Positions 1-8,659 of a stretch of DNA of 64,000 nt are shown here, one piece after another (the stretch's first letter is position 1; each line of letters starts with the position of its first letter). The translations under genes and the position numbers were made by a program. The notes under the pieces are model-generated. The model worked only from the letters and a program-made list of their open reading frames with translations. It searched no databases and was not told where the DNA came from. Origin of the DNA: JAKZVK01 sp965248255 (GTDB lineage Bacteria; Acidobacteriota; Terriglobia; Bryobacterales; UBA6623). The DNA is taken from assembly GCA_965248255.1 (NCBI GenBank), contig CBDFIW010000003.1:992001-1056000 (forward strand), in the 5' to 3' direction.

Positions 1-1004
1 AAGGGTCGGACGTAGTGATGTCCGAGGCGCGGATCGCGGGAGCGCAGACCTTCGCGAACAAGATCTGGAACGCGGCGCGCTTCATCTTTTTGAGTCTGGA
101 GCGCTCGGGCGCTGAGCCGTGGACGCCCGAGGCCTCCGATGCCTATGTGCCGCAGGCGTCGGAGTCGACCGGCGAAGTGCCGCTGGAAGACCGCTGGATC
201 TTCTCGCGCCTGAACGAAGTCGCCAGGCAAGCGAACGAAGATACCGACAAGTTCCGCTACCACGAGGTGGCGAACTCGCTGTATCACTTTTTCTGGGGCG
301 AGTTCTGCGATTGGTACATCGAGCTGAAGAAGCTCACGTTTGAGGAGGGGTCGGGGCTCACGCCTGAGTGGCGCAACATGCTGGCGGCCATGGATCGCGC
401 CCTTCGGTTGCTGCATCCGGTGATGCCGTTCATCACAGAGGAGCTGTGGCAGCGGTTGACGGCAAACGCCGCGTCCCGGCCGAAGTCGATCGCTCTGGCC
501 CCCTACCCGGAGCCGCGCGAAGGTCTCGGCGATGAAGAAGCGGAGCGTAAGATCGCGGCCCTGCAGAATCTCACTACGGGCGTGCGCAACCTGCGGGCCG
601 AGATGGGCGTGGCGCCCAAGACACAACTCGAGGGTGCCGTGTATGCGCATTCGGACCACGCGGCCGAGGCCGTCGCTGAGAAAGCAGACGCGCTGTTGCG
701 TCTAGCCAACGTGAAGCTAGCGATCGAGCGCGGGCATGCGCCCCAGGGTAAGGCGATGCATCACACTGTCGATTTCGACTTGGTTCTGCATTTGCCGGAG
801 GCGGAGCTGCAGGTGCTCCACGAACGCCTGCGCAAGCAACTCAAACCACTCGAGAAGGCGCGCGACTCGTCGAAACGGCAGCTCGGTAACGAGCAGTTCG
901 TCTCGAAGGCGCCGGCGCACGTGGTCGAAGGGATTCGTGGCAAGCTTGCCGACTACGAATCGCAGATCGAGCGCATCCGAGGCACTTTGGACAGCCTGTC
1001 GTAG
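1..1004 (+). CDS. valS: valine--tRNA ligase, C-terminal part (5' end outside window)
   Basis: Class I aminoacyl-tRNA synthetase that charges tRNA-Val in the cytoplasm. The frame is open from base 3 to the TAG at 1002-1004, so the gene enters from the left and only about 334 C-terminal residues are visible. What remains is the segment after the KMSKS loop (NKIWNAARF, typical of ValRS), the helical anticodon-binding domain (ELWQRL, PYPEP) and the C-terminal coiled-coil arm of ValRS (LHERLRKQLKPLEKAR through QIERIRGTLDSL). The catalytic HIGH region lies upstream of the window. nadC starts one base after the stop, so the two are probably cotranscribed. Confidence 0.95.
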   Translation, partial: GSDVVMSEARIAGAQTFANKIWNAARFIFLSLERSGAEPWTPEASDAYVPQASESTGEVPLEDRWIFSRLNEVARQANEDTDKFRYHEVANSLYHFFWGEFCDWYIELKKLTFEEGSGLTPEWRNMLAAMDRALRLLHPVMPFITEELWQRLTANAASRPKSIALAPYPEPREGLGDEEAERKIAALQNLTTGVRNLRAEMGVAPKTQLEGAVYAHSDHAAEAVAEKADALLRLANVKLAIERGHAPQGKAMHHTVDFDLVLHLPEAELQVLHERLRKQLKPLEKARDSSKRQLGNEQFVSKAPAHVVEGIRGKLADYESQIERIRGTLDSLS

Positions 1005-1005
1005 C

Positions 1006-1821
1006 GTGACCTGGACTCATCCTGAAATCACCGACGCGATCCGGCGGGCGCTCGCCGAAGATGTCGGTTCGGGCGATGTAACCACCGAAGCCTGCGTCCC
1101 CGCCGAGAACGCAGCCGAAGGGGAGTTTGCAAACCGTGAGCCGATGGTACTGGCGGGCGTCGAGTTGCTGCCGCAGATCTACGCGGAAGAGGAAGTCACC
1201 CTGCTCCGCGCAAGCGGCGACCGCCTCGAAGAGAACACGGCGATCGCGCACGTCTCGGGGCGGGCGCGGCGGCTGCTGACCCTTGAGCGCACGGCCTTGA
1301 ACTTCCTGCAGCACTTGAGCGGGATCGCCACCCTTGCCGCGCAATTCGTCGAGACCGTCGAAGGGACCGGTTGCCAGATTCTCGACACACGCAAAACGAT
1401 GCCGGGATTGCGGCTTCTGGAGAAGCTCGCCGCGCGAGCGGGCGGCGTAACGAACCACCGGATGGGCCTATACGACGCCATCCTCATCAAGAACAACCAC
1501 ATCACGGCGGCAGGTGGTGTTCGGGAGGCTCTGCAACAGGCCGGCGGCCACGGTCTTCCCATCGAGATCGAGGTGCGCACGTTCGATGAACTGGACCAGG
1601 CGCTCGAAGCCAAAGCCGGGCACGTCATGCTCGACAACTTCAGTCCCGCGCAGGCTCGAAAGGCCGTCGAGCAGATCGCGGGCCGTGCCAAGGCTGAAGT
1701 CTCGGGAGGCATCACGCTTGCGACCGTGCGCGGCTATGCCGAGAGCGGCGTGGATTCTGTATCCGCTGGAGCGATCACACACTCGGCGCCGGCGGTGGAC
1801 ATCGGCTTCCGGCTGGAGTAG
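1006..1821 (+). CDS. nadC: nicotinate-nucleotide pyrophosphorylase (carboxylating)
   Basis: Quinolinate phosphoribosyltransferase: converts quinolinate and PRPP to nicotinate mononucleotide, PPi and CO2 in de novo NAD synthesis. The 271-residue protein is near the usual 275-290. It carries the family's DTRKTMPGLR substrate loop (about residues 127-136), GGVTNHRMGLYDAILIKNNH, the MLDNF barrel strand and VSGGI near the end. A GTG at 1006 is chosen because it lies one base past the valS stop and places the N-terminal alpha/beta sandwich correctly; the open frame extends further upstream only as an overlap with valS. The near-C-terminal SAGAITHS has Ala where SVGA is commoner, a mild change. Confidence 0.95.
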   Translation: MTWTHPEITDAIRRALAEDVGSGDVTTEACVPAENAAEGEFANREPMVLAGVELLPQIYAEEEVTLLRASGDRLEENTAIAHVSGRARRLLTLERTALNFLQHLSGIATLAAQFVETVEGTGCQILDTRKTMPGLRLLEKLAARAGGVTNHRMGLYDAILIKNNHITAAGGVREALQQAGGHGLPIEIEVRTFDELDQALEAKAGHVMLDNFSPAQARKAVEQIAGRAKAEVSGGITLATVRGYAESGVDSVSAGAITHSAPAVDIGFRLE

Positions 1822-1845
1822 AGGTGTCGGGCGGCCCGCAGGCTG

Positions 1846-2661
1846 ATGCCCGCGGCTCTGTCGGTGACTTTCGTACCACTGGTCATGCTCCACCATCGAT
1901 TCGGCCGACCTCGTTTCTATTTCGAAAGCATCGATACCACTATGCGCGAAGCGACCGAGCGAGCCGAAGCGGGTGCGCCCGAAGGCACGCTCATCCTCGC
2001 CGACACGCAAACGGCCGGCAGAGGCCGGCTCGGACGGTCGTGGGTTTCCGAACCCGGCACGGGGCTCTACTTCTCGCTGGTCCTGCGGCCACGGGTAGCC
2101 CCGGCACAGGCTCCCGTCGTGACCCTGGTACTCGGTCTCGGGGTAGCTGAGGGGCTCGCCGAAGCCGCCGGCGTCCGGTGTGATCTGCGCTGGCCCAACG
2201 ACGTCCTCGTCGGCGACAAGAAGTGCGCCGGCATTCTGGTTGAAATGTCTTCGGAAGGCGAATCAGTACGGTATGCCGTCGCGGGCATCGGTATCAACGT
2301 GAACCAGACAACCATGCCACCGGAGCTCGATGCCGTTGCGACGTCACTACGAATGGCAACGGGGCGTGAACACGACAAGGACGCCGTTCTCAATGCCGTG
2401 CTCGCGCACGCCGAGCGCTACTATGAGAAGTTCGTCAAGGAGGGCCCCGGTCCGATTGTCGGCGCCTTTTCACGAAGCTCGACTTATGTGCGCGGCAAGA
2501 GCATCGTTGTCGAGGGCGGCGAGTCGCGCCTCCACGGAACGACGGCGGGCCTCGACGAGTCGGGCGTTCTGATGCTTGAAACTGGGCCAGGCCGGGTCGA
2601 GCCCATCCTTTCGGGTAGCATCCGCCCGTGGCGCGGCGACACGCCCGAAGGCCCCAGCTAG
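1846..2661 (+). CDS. birA: biotin--[acetyl-CoA-carboxylase] ligase (monofunctional BirA type)
   Basis: Activates biotin as biotinyl-AMP and attaches it to the biotin carboxyl carrier protein. At 271 residues it lacks the N-terminal winged-helix DNA-binding domain of E. coli BirA, so it is probably only a ligase, not a repressor. The biotin/AMP loop GRGRLGRSW is at about residues 58-66, followed by LRWPNDVLVGDKKCAGILVE and GIGINVNQ, all typical. The start at 1846 is the first ATG; ATG 1885 (MLHHRFG) would also preserve the whole catalytic domain, and no strong Shine-Dalgarno decides between them. The stop directly abuts the coaX ATG. Confidence 0.92.
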   Translation: MPAALSVTFVPLVMLHHRFGRPRFYFESIDTTMREATERAEAGAPEGTLILADTQTAGRGRLGRSWVSEPGTGLYFSLVLRPRVAPAQAPVVTLVLGLGVAEGLAEAAGVRCDLRWPNDVLVGDKKCAGILVEMSSEGESVRYAVAGIGINVNQTTMPPELDAVATSLRMATGREHDKDAVLNAVLAHAERYYEKFVKEGPGPIVGAFSRSSTYVRGKSIVVEGGESRLHGTTAGLDESGVLMLETGPGRVEPILSGSIRPWRGDTPEGPS

Positions 2662-3453
2662 ATGCTGTTCGCGGTCGATGTCGGCAACACGCACCTCACG
2701 CTCGGCGTGTATCGAGGCTCGGATCTCGCCGCTCACTGGCGTTTGAAGACCGATCCTTCGCAAACCGTCGACGGCTGGGGTGTGCTGTTTCGGAATCTCT
2801 TCCTGCTGGCGGATCTCAGTATCGACGAGATTCGCGGCATCATCATCTCCTCTGTGGTGCCCCAGCTCAACTCATCACTGGAGGAAACCGCCCGCCGCTA
2901 CCTGGGCGCGCGGCCGCTTTTTGTCACCGCCGAGATCGATACCGGCATCACCGTCAAGACCGACAATCCCTCCGAGGTCGGCGCGGACCGCATCGTCAAC
3001 GCCGTGGCCGCCTTCAGCCGTTACGGCGGGCCGTGCATCGTGGTCGATTTCGGAACCGCCATTACGTTGGATGCCATCTCAAGCCAGGGTGGATACCTGG
3101 GCGGGGCGATCTGCCCCGGTATCTCGATCGCCTCCGAAGCCTTGTTCCGCAGAACGGCCCGCCTGCCGCAGATTGAGCTACGCGAGCCGAAGAAGGTGAT
3201 TGGCTCGAACACCATCGCCAGTCTGCAAGCCGGTTTGTATTACGGAACGGTGGGGATGGTCGACGCGATCTTGGACCGGATGATCGGTGAGCTGGGGGGC
3301 GGGGGGAAAGTGGTGGCGACAGGCGGTCAGGCCCACGTGATCTGCCCCGGATCACGATACATCGAAGAGATCGACGAGCACCTCACGCTCGACGGCCTGC
3401 GGATCATTTGGGATAGGAGCCGTGACGCAGTAGATACGGAAGCAACCGCCTGA
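2662..3453 (+). CDS. coaX: type III pantothenate kinase
   Basis: Phosphorylates pantothenate, the first step of coenzyme A synthesis. ASKHA-fold signatures: DVGNTHLTLG at residues 6-15 (phosphate 1 loop), GADRIVNAVAAF near 107, VVDFGTAITLD near 130, and GGAICPGISI. Length 263 is normal for CoaX. The ATG directly follows the birA stop, a linkage also seen in other acidobacterial and firmicute genomes. Last gene of the valS-nadC-birA-coaX run; an IS5-type element sits 141 bp downstream, so the operon probably ends here. Confidence 0.95.
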   Translation: MLFAVDVGNTHLTLGVYRGSDLAAHWRLKTDPSQTVDGWGVLFRNLFLLADLSIDEIRGIIISSVVPQLNSSLEETARRYLGARPLFVTAEIDTGITVKTDNPSEVGADRIVNAVAAFSRYGGPCIVVDFGTAITLDAISSQGGYLGGAICPGISIASEALFRRTARLPQIELREPKKVIGSNTIASLQAGLYYGTVGMVDAILDRMIGELGGGGKVVATGGQAHVICPGSRYIEEIDEHLTLDGLRIIWDRSRDAVDTEATA

Positions 3454-3594
3454 GAGAACGGCGGCCGTTGGCCCATTCAGAGCCGCTAGAACCGGTAAGG
3501 CGCGGCCGGCCCTGATGTGCTTCCAAGCTTGCAAGTTCGGCGCCTGGAACGCGCCGGCCACCGGAAAGTCGGGCTGGGATGAGCTTACGGGCTA

Positions 3595-4423
3595 GGGCGT
3601 GTTAACACTAACGTAGGGTATCGAAACGTAGAGCCTCGACGATGAGGGCGAAGTGGAGGAAGGCGAGGAACATGACGTCGAGCTTGTCGAAGCGGGAGAA
3701 GATGCGGCGGAATCCCTTGAGCCGTCGGAAGAGTCTCTCGATCTCGTTGCGGCGGCGATAGAGCGCTCGGTCGTATTCCCACGGCTCCAGGCGGGTGCGC
3801 CGGGGCGGCACGACGGGAATCCATCCGAAATCCAAAGCCAGTTGGCGTGTCTGATCGTCCTCATAGGCGCCGTCCATCAGCAGCGGCAGCGGCTCGGGCA
3901 GTGGCCCCAGACCACCGAGCAGTTCGCGGCCCTGCTGGGCGTCGTGCGCTTGGCCGGGCGAGAGAGCGAAGGTTATCGCCGTTCGAGCATTTGCGGCAAC
4001 CATATGAATCTTGGTGGTCCATCCGCCGCGGGATTTGCCGATCGCTTGCGGACCGTTTTTTTAACGCGCCCGTGCCGTCGGGATGAACCTTCACGATGGT
4101 CGAGTCCATTGACACGGCTTCGATTCGGATGCGGACCAGCTGCTCGCGCTGCAGTTTCTCGAAGACGGCGTCGAGCACGCCGTTCTTCGACCAGCGGTTC
4201 ATGCGGGTATAAATGGTGTGCCAGTTACCGAAGCGTTTAGGCAAGCCGCGCCATTTGCAGCCCTGCTCGGCGACATACAACATGGCGTTCAAAACCGTGA
4301 GGTTCGGCAGGCTCACATTGCCGCGCTGGCGGGGCAGGACCGGCTCGATGCGGCGGTATTGCTGCTCGGTGATCTCCATACCTCCGAGTATAGCAGCTTT
4401 TGCGACTTAGTGTTAACACGCCC
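3595..4423. mobile_element. IS5 family (IS427 group) insertion sequence, apparently complete
   Basis: An 829-bp element with near-perfect terminal inverted repeats beginning GGGCGTGTTAACACTAA at 3595 and the reverse complement ending at 4423. It is flanked by TA on both sides (3593-3594 and 4424-4425) inside CTAG-like contexts, matching the known preference of IS427-group elements for CTAG/TNA targets with a short duplication. It carries one transposase gene on the minus strand, in two frames. Size, ends and coding capacity are those of a full element, so it may be active if its frameshift is productive. Confidence 0.9.
3608..4379 (-). CDS. IS5-family transposase encoded in two overlapping frames
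   Basis: DDE transposase of the IS427 type. The upstream frame (4379 to about 4062) gives MEITEQQYRRIEPVLP, the WRGLPKRFGNW region and DSTIVKVHPDGTGALKK. The downstream frame continues NGPQAIGKSRGGWTTKIH, then LLMDGAYEDD and the C-terminal RRRNEIERLFRRLKGFRR box holding the catalytic Glu. The frames meet at a run of seven T on the plus strand (4056-4062; A7 in the mRNA). Reading six A instead of seven joins them. Programmed slippage at A6/A7 is known in this IS group, so this is more likely expression control than decay, though sequencing error is possible. Confidence 0.85.
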
Positions 4424-4617
4424 TAGTCTGTGTTTCTCACCACGTGGCGAGGCCAAGTGCGTGAGAAGGCTGTCAGCACGAGGCGCGAGCCGCTTGGCGC
4501 CCCTGTCTTTGTCGGATTAAGGTGTACTTGACGGTACCAGGAGCACGGCAAGCAAGCGCAACGAAGTCATGGCGGTCTTATCGCGCCCTTCGACCGTCAG
4601 GTGGTGAGAAATGCTGG

Positions 4618-5139
4618 CTACGACGCGCGGGAAGACCGCACAGCCGTCGCCACCTTCTTCTCCGAGCGGACCAGCTTCTTGAGGGTCTCGTCCGCCGTCA
4701 ACCGCTGTACCTGGTCGGTGACACAGACCGAGATGATCGGCTGCCGGGAATTCTTCAGGATGTCAACGATGTTCTCATGACTGTCTTCGAGGTAGATATT
4801 CTTGCCGTCGGTCAGCAGATGGACTTCTTCGCCATTACGAACCGCCTCGAACAGCCCCTTGCCCAATTCCTTCTGCAGGAACCGAAGGACCCTGCGAATC
4901 TTTTGCAGAGAAATACCTTTTTGTCGAAGCTCAGTGATCAGCGAAATCTCAACCAACTCGTGAAGCTGGTAGGTCCGCTTGTGCCCATGTTGAACCGGGC
5001 TTACCACACCCTGCTCATCCCACCACTGGAGTTGGCGCAGGCTGACTCCCGTGATCTCAGCGACATCTTGGCTGCTGAAGGTAGCAGCACTTTGGTCGAA
5101 CTTGCGACGGAGCGATTTCTTGGTCTTCGACTTGAGCAT
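4618..5139 (-). CDS. MerR-like HTH transcriptional regulator
   Basis: The N-terminal half carries a MerR-type winged helix (FSSQDVAEITGVSLRQLQWWDEQGVV, then RTYQLHELVEISLI), in which TGVSLRQLQWWDE is the recognition helix and following turn. The C-terminal 80 residues lack cysteine clusters or an obvious ligand domain, so the effector cannot be named. Length is 173 residues from ATG 5139; a TTG two codons upstream is possible. It stands alone between the IS5 element and the ThiS gene, transcribed leftward with no clear target operon. DNA binding as a repressor or activator is inferred from the domain only. Confidence 0.75.
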   Translation of the reverse strand: MLKSKTKKSLRRKFDQSAATFSSQDVAEITGVSLRQLQWWDEQGVVSPVQHGHKRTYQLHELVEISLITELRQKGISLQKIRRVLRFLQKELGKGLFEAVRNGEEVHLLTDGKNIYLEDSHENIVDILKNSRQPIISVCVTDQVQRLTADETLKKLVRSEKKVATAVRSSRAS

Positions 5140-5238
5140 GGGCAAGGGCTACTCTCGCTGGTGTGGGGGACACTGAAATTTTACGACAACCGGAGCCCTC
5201 TGGGGTAGTAGGCGTTTAACCCTATGAAAACAAGCCCA

Positions 5239-5511
5239 TTACCCGCCGCCCACGAATTGTACGATTTCCAACACGGCCCCGGGCCTAAGCTCAGTTGACT
5301 CCCATTGCGGTTTGTGTACGATCGAGCGGTCGAGTTCAACGGCCACGCGATCGGGCTCCAGAGCAAGTTGTCCCAGTAATCCGAACACGGTCGTGCCGGC
5401 CGGGACACTTCGTTCTTCGCCGTTGACCCGGATCCGGAATCCGGCGGAATCCGGCGGCAGGTCGGTCCGCGCCGCCTTGCTGCTGTTGCCATCCTGGGTG
5501 GGCCGGTCCAA
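5239..5511 (-). CDS. thiS: ThiS-like sulfur carrier protein
   Basis: Small beta-grasp protein whose C-terminal Gly-Gly is adenylated and thiocarboxylated to donate sulfur for the thiamine thiazole ring. The core runs RIRVNGEERSV, GTTVFGLLGQLAL, VAVELDRSIVHKPQW and ends VLEIVQFVGGG, with the required terminal glycines (one extra Gly). It is 90 residues, longer than the usual 65-70, because of a 25-residue polar N-terminal extension. The TTG start at 5511 is preceded by AGGAGG about 10 bases upstream; no ATG or GTG exists in this frame before the core. No thiG, thiF or thiE is adjacent, so a MoaD-like role cannot be excluded. Confidence 0.8.
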   Translation of the reverse strand: MDRPTQDGNSSKAARTDLPPDSAGFRIRVNGEERSVPAGTTVFGLLGQLALEPDRVAVELDRSIVHKPQWESTELRPGAVLEIVQFVGGG

Positions 5512-5667
5512 GTCGGGCAGACCTCCTCGAATCCTCCTCGATTATAGAGCAATCATGCACAGACTCAATCAAGCCGTAGAGCTTCGCTGCTTCGCTGTAC
5601 TCCCCACTTACGACCATCTTGATCCAATGCCATAATGGCCTACTGACTCATTCGACGGATTCTGCAC

Positions 5668-6834
5668 ATGAAAATCAAGGACGTCAAAACCTACCTGGTG
5701 GGCAACCCGTGGAAGAACTGGCTCTTCACCCGCGTCGAAACGGACGACGGCATTCACGGCGTCGGCGAAGGCACCTGCAACGCCTTCGGCAAGACTGTCG
5801 AAGCCGCGGTCCACGAGCTGTCGCCGTTCATCATCGGCATGGACCCCTTCCAGGTCGAGATCATCTCGCAGCGCATGGTCCGCGACGTCTATTCCGAGGG
5901 CGGACAGATCCACATGTCGGCTGTCGCCTCGATCGAGATCGCCTGCTGGGACATCATCGGCAAAGCCACCGGCCAGCCCATCTACAACCTGTGGGGCGGA
6001 CGCTGCCACGAAAAGCTGCGCGCCTATGCCAACGGCTGGTACCGTGGTCCGCGCACGCCCGAGAGCTTCGCCGAGAAAGCCAAGAAGGTTGTCGAGCGCG
6101 GCTACACGGCGATGAAGTTCGACCCCTTCGGCGCGAACTGGCGAACGATGTCGCTTGAAGAATTCGAGCTGTCGCACGACGTCATTGCGGCGGTGCGCGA
6201 AGCGGTCGGGCCTAGAGTCGATATCCTGATCGAAGTCCACAACCGCTTCAACGTCGAGACGGCGGTCCGCTTCGCCCGTGCGATCGAGCGTTACAAGCCC
6301 ATGTGGTACGAGGAGCCGGTTGCGCACACCAACATCGCCGCGCTGGTCGAGGTCGCTCGGCAGAGCCCCGTCCCCGTGGCAACCGGTGAGAGCTTCAGCA
6401 GCAAGCAAGAGTTCGCCGAGCTGGCCAAGCACGAGGTCGTGAGCATCTATCAACCCGAGATCCTGGCCGTGGGCGGCCTCTTCGCCGCGCGCAAGATCGC
6501 CGACATGGTCGACGCCCACTTCGGCGTCATCGCCCCCCACAGCGCCCAAGGACCGATCTGCTCGGCTTCCTGCGTGCAGTTGAACGCCTCGATCCCCAAC
6601 TTCCTGATTCACGAAATCTTCGACGAGTTCAACGAGCCCTGGGAGAAGCAGATCATCACCAACGCCGTGGAAGTCAAAGATGGCTACATCGAGATCTCCG
6701 ACCGCCCCGGCCTGGGCGTCGATCTGGTGCTCGATGAACTCCCCAAGTACCCCTACCAACAAGAGCACTACCTGCCGCTGTTCAAACCCGGCTGGGAGAA
6801 GCGCGAAGGCGACGAGTCGGAGCCCAGCGAGTAA
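5668..6834 (+). CDS. mandelate racemase/muconate lactonizing enzyme family dehydratase (galactonate dehydratase-like)
   Basis: Enolase-superfamily protein, 388 residues. N-terminal capping domain (to about 130) with the mobile loop, then the modified TIM barrel. Visible catalytic features: KFDPFG at the end of strand 2, metal ligands in LIEVHNRF, MWYEEP and TGESFSS, QPEIL at strand 6 and APHSAQGP at strand 7, where His acts as base. The EVH pattern resembles sugar-acid dehydratases such as D-galactonate dehydratase. Substrate is therefore probably a sugar acid, not proven. No signal peptide. Convergent with rhamnulokinase, which fits a sugar-catabolic neighbourhood. Confidence 0.85.
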   Translation: MKIKDVKTYLVGNPWKNWLFTRVETDDGIHGVGEGTCNAFGKTVEAAVHELSPFIIGMDPFQVEIISQRMVRDVYSEGGQIHMSAVASIEIACWDIIGKATGQPIYNLWGGRCHEKLRAYANGWYRGPRTPESFAEKAKKVVERGYTAMKFDPFGANWRTMSLEEFELSHDVIAAVREAVGPRVDILIEVHNRFNVETAVRFARAIERYKPMWYEEPVAHTNIAALVEVARQSPVPVATGESFSSKQEFAELAKHEVVSIYQPEILAVGGLFAARKIADMVDAHFGVIAPHSAQGPICSASCVQLNASIPNFLIHEIFDEFNEPWEKQIITNAVEVKDGYIEISDRPGLGVDLVLDELPKYPYQQEHYLPLFKPGWEKREGDESEPSE

Positions 6835-7034
6835 GCGAGCGGTGAGGCGCCGCTGTCGGTAGCTGACCTCTCGCCGCTGGGATCGAAGGGTGGAAGCTAG
6901 CGGGCCGCTGCTGATTATACTCCTGTAACCATTCCTCTACATCTGCCTGCAACTCATCCAGGGAGGCTCAGAGGGTGAATCGGCGTTGCGAGGTGGTGCA
7001 CCCCTCCATGGCTGTCGGGGCTCGGTTGCTCGGC

Positions 7035-8516
7035 CTACGACGCCGAACGGTTCGTCAGGCGGTCGGCAGCTTGTTGCCACGGCTCTGTCTCGCCCGCGGG
7101 CTCGTAGTGGCTGAGATCCACCGAGCGGCGAACGAGCTCGCGGGCCTCTGCGGCGCCCGCAATGCGCCCGGCGGCGACGGCCTGCTGGAGGACGTTGCCG
7201 AGCGCCGTAGCCTCGACGGGGCCGGCTTCGACCGCTACGCCCGTGGCGTCGGCGGCGTACTGGCAAAGGAGGGCATTCTTCGAGCCGCCACCAACGATGT
7301 GGAGCTTGCGGATCGCGGTCCCGGTGATCTGTTGCAGGTCCGCGAGCGCCAGCCGGTACTTCAGGGCCAGGCTCTCGAAGATACAGCGCGCGAACTGACC
7401 GGGCGTCTCGGGAGCGGGTTGGCCGTGGCGCGTACAACAGTCAACGATGCATTTCGGCATGTCGCCGGGCGCTACGAACAAAGGATCGTCCACGTCGATG
7501 ACGGACCGGAAGGGCTGCGCGGCTTCGGCGGCGCGGCAGAGGTCGTCGTAGTTGGTGTCGACCCCCTGGCGTGACCATTCGCGCCGGCACTCCTCGAGCA
7601 GCCACAGCCCGCAGATGTTCTTGAGCAAGCGTATTTTGCCCCAGGCGCCCCCTTCGTTGGTGAAGTTGCGCTCCAGCACCGACGGCGTCACGTGCGGCTC
7701 GGCGGCCTCACAGCCAAGCAATGACCACGTGCCGGAACTCAGATACGCCCAGTCGTCGCCCTGCCCAGGGATGGCGGCGACCGCCGAGCCCGTGTCGTGG
7801 CTCGCCGGTGCGATCACCTGCATCTTCCCCGCCCCAATGTTGCCTACCCCGCATTCGTCCGCCACCGCGGGCAACAGCTCACCTAACGGCGAACTCGGCG
7901 GCACGATCTCAGGAAGGATATCGACCGGCATGCCGAGCCTCGACAGCAGATCCGTGGCCCACACCCGGCTCCGAGGGTCGAGAAACTGCGTCGTGCTGGC
8001 AGCGCTGTACTCACACACCGCCCGCCCTGAAAACCAATAGTGGAACAGGTCGGGCATCATCAACAGCGTCCGAGCACTGCCGAGCGCGGCGGAGTCTTTC
8101 ATCGAGTACAACTGGAACAAGGTGTTGATCTCCATGAACTGGAGGCCCGTCGCGTGGAAGATCTCCTCTCGGCTGACGTCGGCGAAGACCTGCTCGATGA
8201 CGCCGTTCGTGCGGGCGTCGCGATAGCAGTACGGGTTGCCGACCAGAGCGCCGGAGTTGTCGAGCAGCGCGAAATCGACGCCCCAGGTGTCGACGCCGAG
8301 CGAAACCGGCTTATGAGGGGCGGCCTTGGCGAGCCCGGTCTTCATCTCACTAAAGAGGCGCAGCGCGTCCCAGTAAAGATGGTCGAGCAAGCGGACAGCG
8401 TTGTTGGAGAAACGGTGCAACTCTTCGAGCAAAAGACGGTCGCCGTCGAAACGGCCGAGGATGGCCCGACCGCTGCCGGCGCCAAGATCGAAGGCAAGGT
8501 AGTTTTCGGTGGCCAT
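7035..8516 (-). CDS. rhaB: rhamnulokinase
   Basis: FGGY-family carbohydrate kinase that phosphorylates L-rhamnulose to L-rhamnulose 1-phosphate. The N-terminal ATP-binding signature FDLGAGSGRAILG, then GVDTWGVDFALLD, NPYCYRDARTNG, ASHDTGSAVAA and YLSSGTWSLLG are characteristic of RhaB rather than xylulokinase or glycerol kinase; HIVGGGSKNALLCQ forms the second FGGY region. Length 493 matches the family. ATG 8516 places the ATP loop at residue 9. rhaA, rhaD and a transporter are not in the window, so its partners must lie elsewhere. Confidence 0.93.
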   Translation of the reverse strand: MATENYLAFDLGAGSGRAILGRFDGDRLLLEELHRFSNNAVRLLDHLYWDALRLFSEMKTGLAKAAPHKPVSLGVDTWGVDFALLDNSGALVGNPYCYRDARTNGVIEQVFADVSREEIFHATGLQFMEINTLFQLYSMKDSAALGSARTLLMMPDLFHYWFSGRAVCEYSAASTTQFLDPRSRVWATDLLSRLGMPVDILPEIVPPSSPLGELLPAVADECGVGNIGAGKMQVIAPASHDTGSAVAAIPGQGDDWAYLSSGTWSLLGCEAAEPHVTPSVLERNFTNEGGAWGKIRLLKNICGLWLLEECRREWSRQGVDTNYDDLCRAAEAAQPFRSVIDVDDPLFVAPGDMPKCIVDCCTRHGQPAPETPGQFARCIFESLALKYRLALADLQQITGTAIRKLHIVGGGSKNALLCQYAADATGVAVEAGPVEATALGNVLQQAVAAGRIAGAAEARELVRRSVDLSHYEPAGETEPWQQAADRLTNRSAS

Positions 8517-8659
8517 AGCGGAGGGTCGAAGGGCGATTCTCTCTCAGACGGGGCCCCGGAGCAAGTTAGCCAACCGCGGACTCCCGTCCGAGGCTCTGTC
8601 GTTGTGGGTGGGACGGTCTTGGTGGGCCGAGCAGCAATGACTCAATCCGTTGACTCGGT

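Noticed and set aside
5608..6768. 386-codon minus-strand frame opposite the enolase gene
   Set aside because: Exact antisense shadow of a clear enolase-superfamily gene; Val/Asp/Gly-rich translation without domain features, as expected in high-GC DNA.
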